In this document: one piece after another, positions 42,256-51,367 of the stretch
Position numbering within the stretch: the stretch's first letter is position 1
Layout: each line of letters begins with the position of its first letter
Assembly (NCBI GenBank): GCA_963752225.1
Contig: CAVVXS010000009.1
Span: 62,001-126,000, forward strand
Direction of reading: 5' to 3'
DNA length: 64,000 bases
Source: JBBROS01 sp963752225
GTDB lineage: Bacteria > Pseudomonadota > Alphaproteobacteria > Acetobacterales > Acetobacteraceae
Program-made: the position numbers and the translations under genes
Notes under the pieces: model-generated
The model's input: the letters and a program-made list of their open reading frames with translations, nothing else
What the model was told of the DNA's origin: nothing
The model's database searches: none

Positions 42256-43560
42256 ATGAGCGGCAACACGAACGGGTCAGTGACCCTGACCATGGACGGC
42301 ACCAACCAGTCCCTTTCGCTGCCGCTGCGACCCGGCACGATCGGCCCCAGCGTGGCCGATATCGGCAAGCTGTATGCGAACCTCGGCATCTTCACCTACG
42401 ATCCCGGCTACGGCATGACCGCGGCCTGCGACAGCAAGATCACCTACATCGACGGCGACCAAGGCGTGCTGCTGCATCGCGGCTATCCGATCGAGCAGTT
42501 GGCGCAGCAGAGCTCGTTCCTCGAGGTCGCCCACCTGCTGCTGAACGGCGAGCTGCCGAACGCGCAGGAAAAGTACGATTTCGAGCACGGGGTGATGCGC
42601 CACACGATGGTGCACGAGCAGCTGCGCAGCTTTTACAACGGGTTCCGGCGCGATGCCCACCCGATGGCGGTGCTGTGCGGCGTGGTCGGCGCGTTGAGCG
42701 CGTTCTACCACGACAGTCTCGACATCAACAACGAGGACCACCGCCGCATCAGCGCGTTCCGGCTTATCGCAAAGCTGCCGACCATCGCCGCCTGGACCTA
42801 TAAATACACCGTCGGGCAACCCTTCATCTACCCCCGCAACGACCTCAGCTACGCCGCCAACTTCCTCCACATGTTCCACGCCGTGCCGGCCGAGCCCTAC
42901 GAGGTGAGCCCGGTGCTCGAGCGGGCGATGGACCGCATCTTCATCCTGCACGCCGACCACGAGCAGAACGCCAGCACGTCCACGGTGCGCTTGGCCGGCT
43001 CCACCGGCGCCAACCCGTTCGCTTGCATCGCGGCTGGCATTGCCAGCCTGTGGGGGCCGGCACATGGCGGCGCCAATGAGGCGGTGCTGAAGATGCTGGG
43101 CGAGATCGGCACCGTCGACAATGTCGGGCCGTTCATCGACAAGGTGAAGGACAAGAACAGCCACGTCCGGCTGATGGGCTTCGGCCACCGGGTCTACAAG
43201 AACTACGATCCCCGCGCGAAAATCCTGCAGGAGACCTGCCGCGAGGTGTTCGACGAGCTCGGGATCAAGAACAACCCGACCCTTGAACTCGCGGTCGAGC
43301 TCGAGAAGATCGCGCTGACGGACGACTACTTCATCAGCAAGAAGCTTTACCCGAACGTCGATTTCTATTCGGGCATCATCCTGAAGGCGATGGGCTTCCC
43401 GACCAGCATGTTCACCGCCCTGTTCGCGGTGGCCCGCACCGTCGGTTGGATCAGCCAGTGGAAGGAAATGATCGAGGACCCGAGCCAGCGCATCGGCCGG
43501 CCGCGGCAGGTCTATACCGGCCACACCGTGCGCGACTACGTGCCGCTCGACAGGCGCTGA
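42256..43560 (+). CDS. gltA: Citrate synthase (type II)
   Basis: 434 residues, the length of hexameric NADH-sensitive type. Key blocks: FTYDPGYGMTAACDSKITYIDGDQGVLLHRGYPIEQLA, LHADHEQNASTSTVRLAGSTGANPFA (catalytic His), HGGANEAVLKML, and GFGHRVYKNYDPRA (catalytic His). It condenses acetyl-CoA and oxaloacetate, the entry to the TCA cycle. Monocistronic. Confidence 0.98.
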   Translation: MSGNTNGSVTLTMDGTNQSLSLPLRPGTIGPSVADIGKLYANLGIFTYDPGYGMTAACDSKITYIDGDQGVLLHRGYPIEQLAQQSSFLEVAHLLLNGELPNAQEKYDFEHGVMRHTMVHEQLRSFYNGFRRDAHPMAVLCGVVGALSAFYHDSLDINNEDHRRISAFRLIAKLPTIAAWTYKYTVGQPFIYPRNDLSYAANFLHMFHAVPAEPYEVSPVLERAMDRIFILHADHEQNASTSTVRLAGSTGANPFACIAAGIASLWGPAHGGANEAVLKMLGEIGTVDNVGPFIDKVKDKNSHVRLMGFGHRVYKNYDPRAKILQETCREVFDELGIKNNPTLELAVELEKIALTDDYFISKKLYPNVDFYSGIILKAMGFPTSMFTALFAVARTVGWISQWKEMIEDPSQRIGRPRQVYTGHTVRDYVPLDRR

Positions 43561-43566
43561 GCCGGA

Positions 43567-44436
43567 TCAGCCGCCGGAGCCACCCCCGGCCACCCCTGCC
43601 CCGACCGATTGCTGGAACCGGTCGGGGTAGTCGGTGATGAGGCCGTCCACGCCCCATTGCGCCAGCCGCACCATGTCGGCGGGCTCGTTGACCGTCCACG
43701 GCACCACCGCCACGCCGAGCGCCTGCGCCTGCCGCAGCAATGGCTCGGTCAGGTCGCGGAACGCCGGCGCCCAGGTGCCGCCGCCTTCGGCGACGATCGC
43801 CTCGGGGATTGAGACCGGGGTGGGCAGGCCGAGCCAGGTCGGCGCGTCGGCCAGCGTTTCCGCCGTCGTCAACCAGGCGCGCTCCATCGCCGGCCGCACC
43901 CGGCGCAGGATGCGGGGCGCCCGCCAGTCGAACGATTGCAGCATCACCCGGTCGGCCGCCCCTGCCGCGTCGACCACCGCCAGCACCCGCGCCACCATCG
44001 TCTCAGCGTCGACCGTCCAATCCGGGCGGTCCGGCTGCAATTTCAGTTCAATCGTCCAGCGCACGCCGGGGTCGAGCGCGAGCGTGTCCGCCAGGGTGGG
44101 AATGCCCATCCCCTCGATCGCCTGTTGCGACGGGAACTTGGCGGCATAGTCGCTGCCGGGGCGGATGCGACCGACATCGAAATCCTCGATGTCCTCCAGC
44201 GTGAGATCCTTCAGCAGCGGCAGCGACCCGGGCAGGTAGCGGCCGTTCAAGCTGGCGAGGTCCGGGTTCAGCGCCAGGTCGTGATGCACCACGACGGTGC
44301 CGTCCTTCAGCACGCCGACGTCGATCTCGATCGCGCGCACGCCCAAGGCGATGGTTCGCCGGAGCCCCTCCAGGGTGTTCTCGGGAAACAGGCCGCGCGC
44401 GCCGCGGTGTCCGACAAGGGTGAGCGGGCGGTGCAT
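43567..44436 (-). CDS. Glycerophosphodiester phosphodiesterase
   Basis: 289 residues. The GDPD signature GHRGARGLFPENTLEG (residues 9-24), AIEIDVGVLKDGTVVVHHD and IELKLQ carry the catalytic His pair and metal-binding Glu/Asp. It lacks a signal peptide, so it is a cytoplasmic UgpQ-like enzyme hydrolysing glycerophosphodiesters to glycerol-3-phosphate. The C-terminal ~12 residues are Gly-rich. It converges on gltA with a 6-nt gap. Confidence 0.93.
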   Translation of the reverse strand: MHRPLTLVGHRGARGLFPENTLEGLRRTIALGVRAIEIDVGVLKDGTVVVHHDLALNPDLASLNGRYLPGSLPLLKDLTLEDIEDFDVGRIRPGSDYAAKFPSQQAIEGMGIPTLADTLALDPGVRWTIELKLQPDRPDWTVDAETMVARVLAVVDAAGAADRVMLQSFDWRAPRILRRVRPAMERAWLTTAETLADAPTWLGLPTPVSIPEAIVAEGGGTWAPAFRDLTEPLLRQAQALGVAVVPWTVNEPADMVRLAQWGVDGLITDYPDRFQQSVGAGVAGGGSGG

Positions 44437-44480
44437 CGGCGCCTCTTGCCGGGTGCCGGGCTGCGGGTCAATGTCGACGC

Positions 44481-45209
44481 ATGACCGACCCTTCGACGGA
44501 CCGCGTCCTGGGCGTGCTGGGCGGCATGGGCCCGCTGGCCAGTGCCGTGTTCATGACCCGGCTGACGCTGCTAACGCCGGCGGAGCGCGACGCGGACCAT
44601 ATCCCGGCGGTGCTTTGGTCGGATCCGCGCGTGCCCGACCGCGGCGCCGCCCGCGCCGGCACCGGCCCGAGCCCGCTGCCGGCCCTGGTGCGCGGCTTGC
44701 AGGGGCTGGAAGCGGCCGGGTGCGGCGCGGTCGCCATTCCCTGCAACACCGCCCATGGCTGGATCGACGGCATGCGCGCGGCAACGAAGCTGCCGATCCT
44801 GCACATCGTCGACGCGGCGATCGCCGACCTGGAGCGGCAGGGCGTCGGCCCCGGTCCGGTCGGCGTCATGGGAACGGCCGCGACCTTGGCGATGCGGCTG
44901 TACCAGGACCCGCTGACGGCGCGCGGCTGGCCGTGCCTCGAGCCGAGCGCCGACGAAATGGACCGCCTGGTGTCGCCGGCCATCGCCGATGTCAAGGCGA
45001 ACCGGGTCGCCGACGCCTACGCGCCGCTGGCCGAGGCGGTCGGCCTGCTGCGCGACCGCGGAGCTCGGGCGGTGGTGCTGGGCTGCACCGAGATCCCGCT
45101 CGGCATCCAAGCCGGGCCGTGGGAGACGCTGGGTGTTCCGGTGGTCGACACCGTCGACGCGTTGGCGCGCGCGGCGATTCGCTGGGCAAAGGGGCCCGCG
45201 GCGGCGTAG
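44481..45209 (+). CDS. Aspartate/glutamate racemase family protein
   Basis: 242 residues. LGVLGGMGPLAS at the N-terminus, the first catalytic Cys in AIPCNTAHGW (~residue 88) and the second in VLGCTEIPLGI (~residue 200) define a PLP-independent amino-acid racemase (YgeA/aspartate racemase type). The exact substrate is unclear. It diverges from the GDPD gene across 44 nt. Confidence 0.9.
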   Translation: MTDPSTDRVLGVLGGMGPLASAVFMTRLTLLTPAERDADHIPAVLWSDPRVPDRGAARAGTGPSPLPALVRGLQGLEAAGCGAVAIPCNTAHGWIDGMRAATKLPILHIVDAAIADLERQGVGPGPVGVMGTAATLAMRLYQDPLTARGWPCLEPSADEMDRLVSPAIADVKANRVADAYAPLAEAVGLLRDRGARAVVLGCTEIPLGIQAGPWETLGVPVVDTVDALARAAIRWAKGPAAA

Positions 45210-45211
45210 CC

Positions 45212-45655
45212 TCAGGTCCGCGCCACGATCCCCAGCCCGGCGACCATCAGGACTACGCCGCCGACCCGCAGCCAGGTCGCCGGGTGCTCCTTGAAGCCGA
45301 ACAGGCCGAAATGGTCGAGCAGCACCGAGGTGGCGATCGTCGCAGTGACGAACACGCCGGAAAACACCGACGAGCCGAGTTGCTGCGCGGCGAACAGTTG
45401 CGACGCAATCACCACCGCGCCCATGGCGCCGCCCACCCAGGCCCACCAGGGCGCGCTGGCCGCCCGGTCGGCGCCGGGCCAGGTCAGGCTGCCCAGGATC
45501 AGGCCCAAGACCGAGAGGCAAGCGGCCGTGCCCAGCACCGACATGACGCCGGCCTGCGCCGGACCGATCGCCCGCCCGAGCACCGCGTTGGTGCCCGCCT
45601 GCGTCGCGCCGAGCAGCCCGGCAGCGGCAACGAACGCGATCAGCAGAACCTGCAC
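45212..45655 (-). CDS. YdcZ/DUF606 family small DMT transporter
   Basis: 147 residues, five hydrophobic helices. It begins MQVLLIAFVAAAGLLGATQAGTNAVLGRAIG, which is the YdcZ family hallmark (one half of a DMT-like inverted pair). Its function in the membrane is uncharacterised. It ends 2 nt past the racemase stop (convergent) and starts 3 nt after the upstream small gene. Confidence 0.86.
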   Translation of the reverse strand: MQVLLIAFVAAAGLLGATQAGTNAVLGRAIGPAQAGVMSVLGTAACLSVLGLILGSLTWPGADRAASAPWWAWVGGAMGAVVIASQLFAAQQLGSSVFSGVFVTATIATSVLLDHFGLFGFKEHPATWLRVGGVVLMVAGLGIVART

Positions 45656-45658
45656 GGG

Positions 45659-45994
45659 TCAGGTGCCCTCGGTGTCTGCTCCGCTGCCGCGGCCGCTCAC
45701 CCCGCTGCGCGACGGCGCGTCGGCGCCGGGCTCCACGGTGCGGCTCATCGCTTCGATCTCGGCGTCGTCCTGCGGTTCGGCGTCGGCCCCGGTGCTGCTG
45801 TCGGCCGGGTCGGACGCGGCGTTGGCCAGCGCGTTCGACACCGCCTCCGGGTCGATCCGGCTGGCTTCGGCGAACAGCCGGTCGGCCTCGTCATCGTCGC
45901 CGCGCTCCTGGGCGCGGATCGCCTGCTCGGCCAGTTCGCGCGCCGTTTGGTGCCGCGCGGCCGTGCCGTCGGGCTGGTCGTAGCTGTCTGACAT
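45659..45994 (-). CDS. Acidic hypothetical protein
   Basis: 111 residues. The N-terminal half has a TPR-like helix pair (TARELAEQAIRAQERGDDDEADRLFAEASRIDPEAV). The C-terminal half is disordered, rich in Asp/Ser/Gly. Cytoplasmic. It is 3 nt upstream of the YdcZ gene, so co-transcribed. No assigned function. Confidence 0.65.
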   Translation of the reverse strand: MSDSYDQPDGTAARHQTARELAEQAIRAQERGDDDEADRLFAEASRIDPEAVSNALANAASDPADSSTGADAEPQDDAEIEAMSRTVEPGADAPSRSGVSGRGSGADTEGT

Positions 45995-46050
45995 CGGGGT
46001 TCTCCGTTCGTGACGGGGGATAACGTGGCGCGGCCGGCATGTTTCCGCTG

Positions 46051-46788
46051 TTAACCCCCGGGGTGTTCATCCCCGAGCGTCAGCACGGCGCCGCCGCGCA
46101 AGATCGCCTCAGCCGCGTCGGAGTAGCCCGACCCGGCGCCGTGCAGCGCCAAGCCCGGGCCGACCCGGCTCGGGCCGGCGCCGCGGACCGCCTGCACCAG
46201 CACGATCTTGGCCGCAACGCTGGCACGCGGCCAAAGCGGCCACAGCACCAGGCGCCGCAGCCCGGCTTCGTGCAGCGCCGCGACGCCGTCGGCCATCAAC
46301 GCCGCCGGCAACGCCAGGGTCAGCGTGCCGCCCTCGCGCAGCACCGCCCCCAGCGCCGCGACCCAAACGCCGATCCCCCCCGCACCGCGATGCGTGGCGG
46401 CATCGCGCAGCCGGTCGGGCGACCGGGTCGAGCCCGGCTCGTGCCAGGGCGGGTTGGCGAAGACGTGGTCGAACGGCGGCAACGCCGGCAAGGCGGTCAC
46501 GTCGGCGACGAGCACGGCGAACGCGGCCCCGTTGGCCGCCAGGTTGGTCCGCGCCAACGCCGCCATCTCCGGATCGCGCTCCACCCCGGCGCCGTCCAGC
46601 CCGGCGACCCGCGCGTGCAGGCACAACAAGCCGGCCCCGGCGCCGGTGCCCGCTTCCAGCACGCGCTGCCCGGCCCGGGCCGGAACGGAGGCGGCCAGCA
46701 GCACCGGCTCGATCCCGGTGCGATAGCCCCGCACCGGCTGCAGATACGCCACCCGGCCGCCGAGCAGGCTGCCGCGGCTGCACTCCAT
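46051..46788 (-). CDS. tRNA1(Val) (adenine37-N6)-methyltransferase-like (TrmN6)
   Basis: 245 residues. Rossmann SAM-binding motif VLEAGTGAGAGLLCL (~residues 44-58), acidic end of strand 2 (GVERDPEMAALAR), and the N6-adenine catalytic motif NPPWHEPGS (the usual form is NPPY/F). GGRVAYLQPVRGYRTGIEPVLLAA at the N-terminus is typical of TrmN6 proteins. ATG 46788 shares one base with the DUF2007 stop (TGATG). Confidence 0.88.
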   Translation of the reverse strand: MECSRGSLLGGRVAYLQPVRGYRTGIEPVLLAASVPARAGQRVLEAGTGAGAGLLCLHARVAGLDGAGVERDPEMAALARTNLAANGAAFAVLVADVTALPALPPFDHVFANPPWHEPGSTRSPDRLRDAATHRGAGGIGVWVAALGAVLREGGTLTLALPAALMADGVAALHEAGLRRLVLWPLWPRASVAAKIVLVQAVRGAGPSRVGPGLALHGAGSGYSDAAEAILRGGAVLTLGDEHPGG

Positions 46789-46994
46789 CAAGCCTCGCCG
46801 GCTTCCCGCAGGACGCGCCGGGCTTGCGCCTCATCCTCCGGCAGCACGGCCAGGCGGCGCGGGATGGCGCCGATGCTGCCTTCGACCGCGCTGACGTGGC
46901 CGTCCAGCAGCACGCTCTCGATCCCGGCGTCGCGCAGGAGCGCGTGCAGGAAACTCAGGCGAACGAGGTCGTTCGAGATGGTAACGATGCGCAT
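46788..46994 (-). CDS. DUF2007 family protein
   Basis: 68 residues: MRIVTISNDLVRLSFLHALLRDAGIESVLLDGHVS. This is the small DUF2007 'putative signal transducing' fold, a ferredoxin-like domain. In alphaproteobacteria it is regularly paired with TrmN6 and divergent from the polyprenyl diphosphate synthase, as here. Function unknown. Confidence 0.88.
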   Translation of the reverse strand: MRIVTISNDLVRLSFLHALLRDAGIESVLLDGHVSAVEGSIGAIPRRLAVLPEDEAQARRVLREAGEA

Positions 46995-47053
46995 TGAGGG
47001 AGGTCGTCCGCCTTGACCCGTTTTGAGTGCCGCCGATATGGTGCGCGTCGACG

Positions 47054-48136
47054 ATGAACATGCAAGGTCGGGAGCGCAGTTTGGGCATCGTCACCACGCC
47101 AGCGCAGCCGGAGCGCACGCCCGTAGCGGCGACGCCGGCCGGCGGCGCGGCCTTCGACGGCGACGCGCTGGGCGCGCTCGCCGCGCTGATCGGCTCCGAC
47201 ATGGAGGCGACCAACCGCGCCATTGTCGCGCGGATGGACAGTCCCGTGGCGTTGATCCCGCAATTGGCGGCGCACATCGTCGCCGCTGGCGGCAAGCGCA
47301 TCCGTCCACTGCTGACCCTGGCCGCGGCCCGGCTTTGCGGCTATTCCGGCGAGCGGCACGTGCCGCTTGCCGCCTGCGTCGAGTTCATCCACACCGCGAC
47401 CCTGCTGCACGACGACGTGGTGGACGAGAGCCTGCTGCGCCGCGGCATGTCGAGCGCCAACGCCGTGTTCGGCAACAAGGCGTCGGTGCTGGTCGGCGAC
47501 TTCCTGTTCGCCCGCGCCTTTCAGCTGATGGTCGCTGACGGCTCGCTGCGGGTGCTCGAGATCCTCAGCCACGCCGCGGCCACGATCGCCGAGGGCGAGG
47601 TCCTGCAACTCGTGACCCAGCACGATCTGTCCACCCCGCGCGACCGCTACCTCGAGGTGATCCGGGGCAAGACCGCGGCCTTGTTCATCGCCGCCTGCCA
47701 GGTGGGCGCCGTGGTCGCCGACCGGCCCGCGGCCGAGGAGCAAGGCCTGGCCGGATACGGGGCGAACCTGGGCATGGCGTTCCAGCTGGTGGACGACGCG
47801 CTCGACTACGCCGCCGATCAGGCCAAGCTGGGCAAGACCGTCGGCGACGATTTCCGCGAGGGCAAGGTCACGCTTCCCGTCCTGACCGCCTTCCAGGCTG
47901 GCAACGCCGAGGACCAGGCGTTCTGGCGGCGCACCATCGAGGCGAGCGAGCAGACCGACGCCGATCTCGACCACGCGCTTACCCTGATCGAGCACACGGA
48001 CGCCATCCGCACGACCCTGGCCGCCGCCGCTCAGTTCGCCGCCGACGCCAAGGCGGCGCTCGCGGTGTTTCCGCCGAGCCCGCTGCGGGAGGCGTTGCTG
48101 GGCGTCGCCGACTTCACCGTCAGCCGCGGCAGCTGA
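47054..48136 (+). CDS. ispB: Polyprenyl (octaprenyl/decaprenyl) diphosphate synthase
   Basis: 360 residues from ATG 47054 (ATG 47060 is equally possible). First Asp-rich motif LLHDDVVDES, GNKASVLVGDFLFARAF, second motif LVDDALDY, and KTVGDDFREGKVTLPVL. It elongates isoprenoid chains for ubiquinone. It sits back to back with DUF2007/TrmN6, the common alphaproteobacterial arrangement. Confidence 0.94.
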   Translation: MNMQGRERSLGIVTTPAQPERTPVAATPAGGAAFDGDALGALAALIGSDMEATNRAIVARMDSPVALIPQLAAHIVAAGGKRIRPLLTLAAARLCGYSGERHVPLAACVEFIHTATLLHDDVVDESLLRRGMSSANAVFGNKASVLVGDFLFARAFQLMVADGSLRVLEILSHAAATIAEGEVLQLVTQHDLSTPRDRYLEVIRGKTAALFIAACQVGAVVADRPAAEEQGLAGYGANLGMAFQLVDDALDYAADQAKLGKTVGDDFREGKVTLPVLTAFQAGNAEDQAFWRRTIEASEQTDADLDHALTLIEHTDAIRTTLAAAAQFAADAKAALAVFPPSPLREALLGVADFTVSRGS

Positions 48137-48179
48137 CCGCCCCGGGCGGGGGACGCCCGCACCGGGGTGCTGCGGCCGC

Positions 48180-49583
48180 TCAGGCGACCGCGGCGATCCG
48201 CTCCCGGCGCAGCTGCACCGTCAGCTCGTCCAAGGCCCGGCTCACGCCATCGAGCATCAGGTCCACCTCCGCTGTCGTCATGATCAACGGCGGGCTGAAT
48301 GCCATCGTGTCGTTGGGCAGGGAGCGGGCGATCACCCCGTGCTGCTCGCACAGTTTGGTCAAGCGGCCGCCGATCTTGGCTGACGGCTCGAAGTTGCGCC
48401 GGGCGGCCCGGTCGGCAACCAGCTCGACGGCGGCGATCATGCCGACCCCCCGCACCTCGCCCACCAGCTCGTGGCCCTCGAAGCGGCGGCGCAGCTCGGC
48501 CTGCATGTGCGGCCCGGTGGCGCGCACCTGGCCCACGATGTCGATCTCGTCGTAGATCTTCAGCGTCTCGATCGCCACCGCCGCCGGCACCGGATGCCCG
48601 GAATAGGTGTAGCCGTGACCGAACGTGCCGATCGCATGGCTCTCGCTGGCCAGCGCCTCGAACACACGCTCGTTCACCATCACCGCCGAGATCGGCAGGT
48701 AGGACGCCGACAGCGCCTTGGCGCAGGTGAGGATATCGGGCTGCAACTCGTAGGTCTGGGTACCCCAGTAATTGCCGGTGCGTCCGAAACCGCAGATCAC
48801 CTCGTCGGCGATGAGCAGCACGTCGTGCCGGCGCAGCACCGCCTGGATCTTCTCGAAGTAGCTGCGCGGCGGGATGATCACCCCGCCCGCCCCCATGACC
48901 GGTTCGGCGATGAAGGCGGCGACGGTGTCCGGCCCTTCCGCCACGATCAGCGCATCGAGCGCTTCGGCGCAGCGGGTGGCAAACGCTTCCTCGGATTCGC
49001 CGGCCTCGGCGCCGTGGTAATAATGCGGCGTCGTGGTGTGGATGAACCCCGGCAGCGGCAGGTCGAAGCTGCGATGGTTGTTCGGCAGCCCGGTCAAGGA
49101 GGCGGCGGCCAAGGTGATGCCGTGATACCCCTTCAGCCGCCCGATCATCTTCTTCTTCGCATGCCGGCCGAGCGCATTGTTGTAGTACCAGGCCATTTTG
49201 ATCGCGGTGTCGTTGGCTTCCGAGCCCGAGTTGGCGAAGAACACCTTGCTCATCGGCACCGGCGCCCGCTCGATCAGCATCTCGGCCAGGTCGATCATCG
49301 GCTCGTGCGACTTGGCGGTAAAGGCGTGGTAGAATGGCAGCTTCATCATCTGGTCGTAGGCGGCCTTGGCCAGGCGCTCGTTGCTGAAGCCGAGCGACGC
49401 GCACCAAAGCCCGGCCACGCTCTCGATGTACGACTTGCCGGTGTCGTCCCAGACGCGCACGCCCTCGCCGCGGGTGATGACGATCGGGCCGACCTCGGCA
49501 TGCGCCTTGAGGTCGGTGTAGGGATGCAGCACGTTCGCGATGTCGCGGGCGGCGGCGGAGTTGGCGCGGGCGGGTGGGGTCAT
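48180..49583 (-). CDS. Class III PLP-dependent aminotransferase (omega-amino acid:pyruvate type)
   Basis: 467 residues from ATG 49583 (GGAG 7 nt upstream). ARDIANVLHPYTDLKAHAEVGP is the start of the aspartate aminotransferase family (beta-alanine/putrescine/taurine:pyruvate). PLP site: FIAEPVMGAGGVIIPP, LLIADEVICGFGRTG and Lys in DILTCAKALSASYLPI. Substrate probably an omega-amine or beta-amino acid; no neighbouring catabolic gene narrows this. Confidence 0.92.
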   Translation of the reverse strand: MTPPARANSAAARDIANVLHPYTDLKAHAEVGPIVITRGEGVRVWDDTGKSYIESVAGLWCASLGFSNERLAKAAYDQMMKLPFYHAFTAKSHEPMIDLAEMLIERAPVPMSKVFFANSGSEANDTAIKMAWYYNNALGRHAKKKMIGRLKGYHGITLAAASLTGLPNNHRSFDLPLPGFIHTTTPHYYHGAEAGESEEAFATRCAEALDALIVAEGPDTVAAFIAEPVMGAGGVIIPPRSYFEKIQAVLRRHDVLLIADEVICGFGRTGNYWGTQTYELQPDILTCAKALSASYLPISAVMVNERVFEALASESHAIGTFGHGYTYSGHPVPAAVAIETLKIYDEIDIVGQVRATGPHMQAELRRRFEGHELVGEVRGVGMIAAVELVADRAARRNFEPSAKIGGRLTKLCEQHGVIARSLPNDTMAFSPPLIMTTAEVDLMLDGVSRALDELTVQLRRERIAAVA

Positions 49584-49759
49584 CGGAGATCTCCTCGCCG
49601 CGAGGATAGGCCTTCTCCGCTGCCGAATGGAAGGTTGACCCGGTTTGGCGGAAACGCCGGGCCCGTTCGGTCTCGAACTAACCCGAACCGTTCCAGCGCG
49701 TTGTCGTCGCAACGGCGGCGTCCCGCTCGCCCGCAATCCGCTTCCAGGAGGAACGTCGA

Positions 49760-51310
49760 ATGGCGCAAAACCCGGCTCTGCCGACCTACAGTGCCCTTTA
49801 CGCATTCGGCGACAGCCTGTCCGACGCCGGCAACAACTCGATCCTGACCAGCGTCACCGGCACGACCCCGGTTTCGCCGCCCTACTTCTCCCAATCCTAC
49901 GGCGTGCTGTCCGGCAACACCTTCAGCAACGGTCCCACCTGGGCGCAGGACCTGTCGGTGGCACTCGGTCTCGGCACGCTGACCCCGAGCACCGCCCCGC
50001 TGTTCGGCCACGACTTCGCCTTCGGCGGCGCCGAAACCGGATCGACGCCGCAAAACGGCGGCAGCACGCTGATCACCGCCATCTCACTGTCGGCGCAGGC
50101 GCTGCAATTCGAGACGCAGGTGCCGTTCCCGTCGTCCAACGCGCTCTACACGCTGTCGATCGGCGCCAACGACCTGCTCGACATCATCCGCACGCCTGGC
50201 TTGACGCAGCAGCAGCAGGCCACCGACGTCAGCGCCGCGATCACCAACGAGATCACCTTCGTGCGCCGTCTGGTCGATGATGGGGCGCGGAACCTCCTGG
50301 TGTTCGGCGTGCCCGACCTGGGCAAGACCCCGACCGTGCTGGCGGCCGGCGGCGGATCGCCGAGTTCCCCCCTCGTGACCCTGGCCTCGACCCTCACCGC
50401 GCAGTTCAACGCCGCCATCGCCGGGCAACTCGCCACCATTTCCGGCCTCAACGCCAAGGTGATCGACGCCTACGGGCTGATCGACTCGGCCAGCGCCAAC
50501 CCGGCCAGCTACGGCCTGGTGGACAGCGTGTCCCCGGTCTGGAGCGGCTCCTACACCAGCGCCAGCAGCGGCACGCTCAGCGCAACCGCGTCGACCACGC
50601 AAGACCAGAACCTGTTCTTCGACAGCCTGCACCCGACCGAAACCGGCCACCAGGCTGTCACCAGCTTGGCCGAGCTGCAGCTCGCCGGCGCCCCGGCGCT
50701 CACGACGCAGTACTACGCCAACATCCTGCAACGCGCCGCCCCGGCCGCCGACGTCGCGTTCTGGAGCAACGGCGTCGCCGGCGGAGCGCTGACGGCGCCG
50801 CAACTCGATTACGCGATCGCCAATTCGGCCGAAGCGCAGCGCTTCGTCGTCCCGGTCGTCGAGCTTTACACCGCGCTCGGCCGAGCGCCCGACGCTGCCG
50901 GGCTGCAATATTGGGTGCAGGCTTACGAGGGCGGCGGGTCGCTCAGCGGCATCGCCGGCGGGTTCCTCAGCTCGGGCGAAGGCCAGAGCGTGTATGGCGC
51001 CACGGCCGGTGGCAGCCCGGCCGCCAACTCGGCGTTCGTCACCTCCGTCTACGGGCAGATGCTCGGTCGCCCGGCCGACGCCGCCGGCGCCGCGTACTGG
51101 ACGGGGCAGCTCGACGCCGGCGCGCTGCGGCCGGCCGACGTGATCGCGAGCTTCGTGCAAAGCGCCGAGGTGCAGTCGCGAGACCTGGTCGCGGCGACCC
51201 AGTTCCTGGTCGACGCCGGCAACGGGGCCGCGAACTACGCCCACAATCTGTTCAGCAACGGCACCGGCGCCGGCACCAACGGCGCGGTCGCCGGACTGAT
51301 CAACGTTTAA
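49760..51310 (+). CDS. GDSL/SGNH esterase with C-terminal DUF4214-like repeats
   Basis: 516 residues. SGNH blocks: FGDSLSDAGN (Ser 19), a Gly-Gly block around FAFGGAETGS, SIGANDLLD, and DSLHPTETGH (Asp 288, His 291). The C-terminal part (~315-480) has three repeats of one plan, e.g. ELYTALGRAPDAAGLQYWV and VYGQMLGRPADAAGAAYWT, each followed by a short helix; these match DUF4214. No N-terminal signal peptide is present. DUF4214 is common in type-I-secreted surface proteins, so export by an ABC (T1SS) route is my inference. A strong AGGAGG precedes the ATG. Confidence 0.85.
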   Translation: MAQNPALPTYSALYAFGDSLSDAGNNSILTSVTGTTPVSPPYFSQSYGVLSGNTFSNGPTWAQDLSVALGLGTLTPSTAPLFGHDFAFGGAETGSTPQNGGSTLITAISLSAQALQFETQVPFPSSNALYTLSIGANDLLDIIRTPGLTQQQQATDVSAAITNEITFVRRLVDDGARNLLVFGVPDLGKTPTVLAAGGGSPSSPLVTLASTLTAQFNAAIAGQLATISGLNAKVIDAYGLIDSASANPASYGLVDSVSPVWSGSYTSASSGTLSATASTTQDQNLFFDSLHPTETGHQAVTSLAELQLAGAPALTTQYYANILQRAAPAADVAFWSNGVAGGALTAPQLDYAIANSAEAQRFVVPVVELYTALGRAPDAAGLQYWVQAYEGGGSLSGIAGGFLSSGEGQSVYGATAGGSPAANSAFVTSVYGQMLGRPADAAGAAYWTGQLDAGALRPADVIASFVQSAEVQSRDLVAATQFLVDAGNGAANYAHNLFSNGTGAGTNGAVAGLINV

Positions 51311-51317
51311 GGCGGGT

Positions 51318-51336
51318 CTGGGGGCGCCGCCCCCAG
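51318..51336. terminator. Hairpin between GDSL esterase gene and pyrE
   Basis: Stem CTGGGGGC (51318-51325) / GCCCCCAG (51329-51336), 3-nt loop, 7 nt after the esterase stop. Same sequence type as the hairpin at 28790. Without a T-run it could be a bidirectional stabiliser or a rho-assisted terminator. Confidence 0.55.
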
Positions 51337-51340
51337 CCGA

Positions 51341-51358
51341 GCCAGGACCGGCCCTGGC
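51341..51358 (-). terminator. Second hairpin downstream of pyrE
   Basis: Inverted repeat GCCAGG (51341-51346) / CCTGGC (51353-51358), 9 nt past the pyrE stop on the minus strand. A further flanking GCCGAG/CTCGGC pair may extend it. Confidence 0.4.
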
Positions 51359-51367
51359 CTTCTCGGC

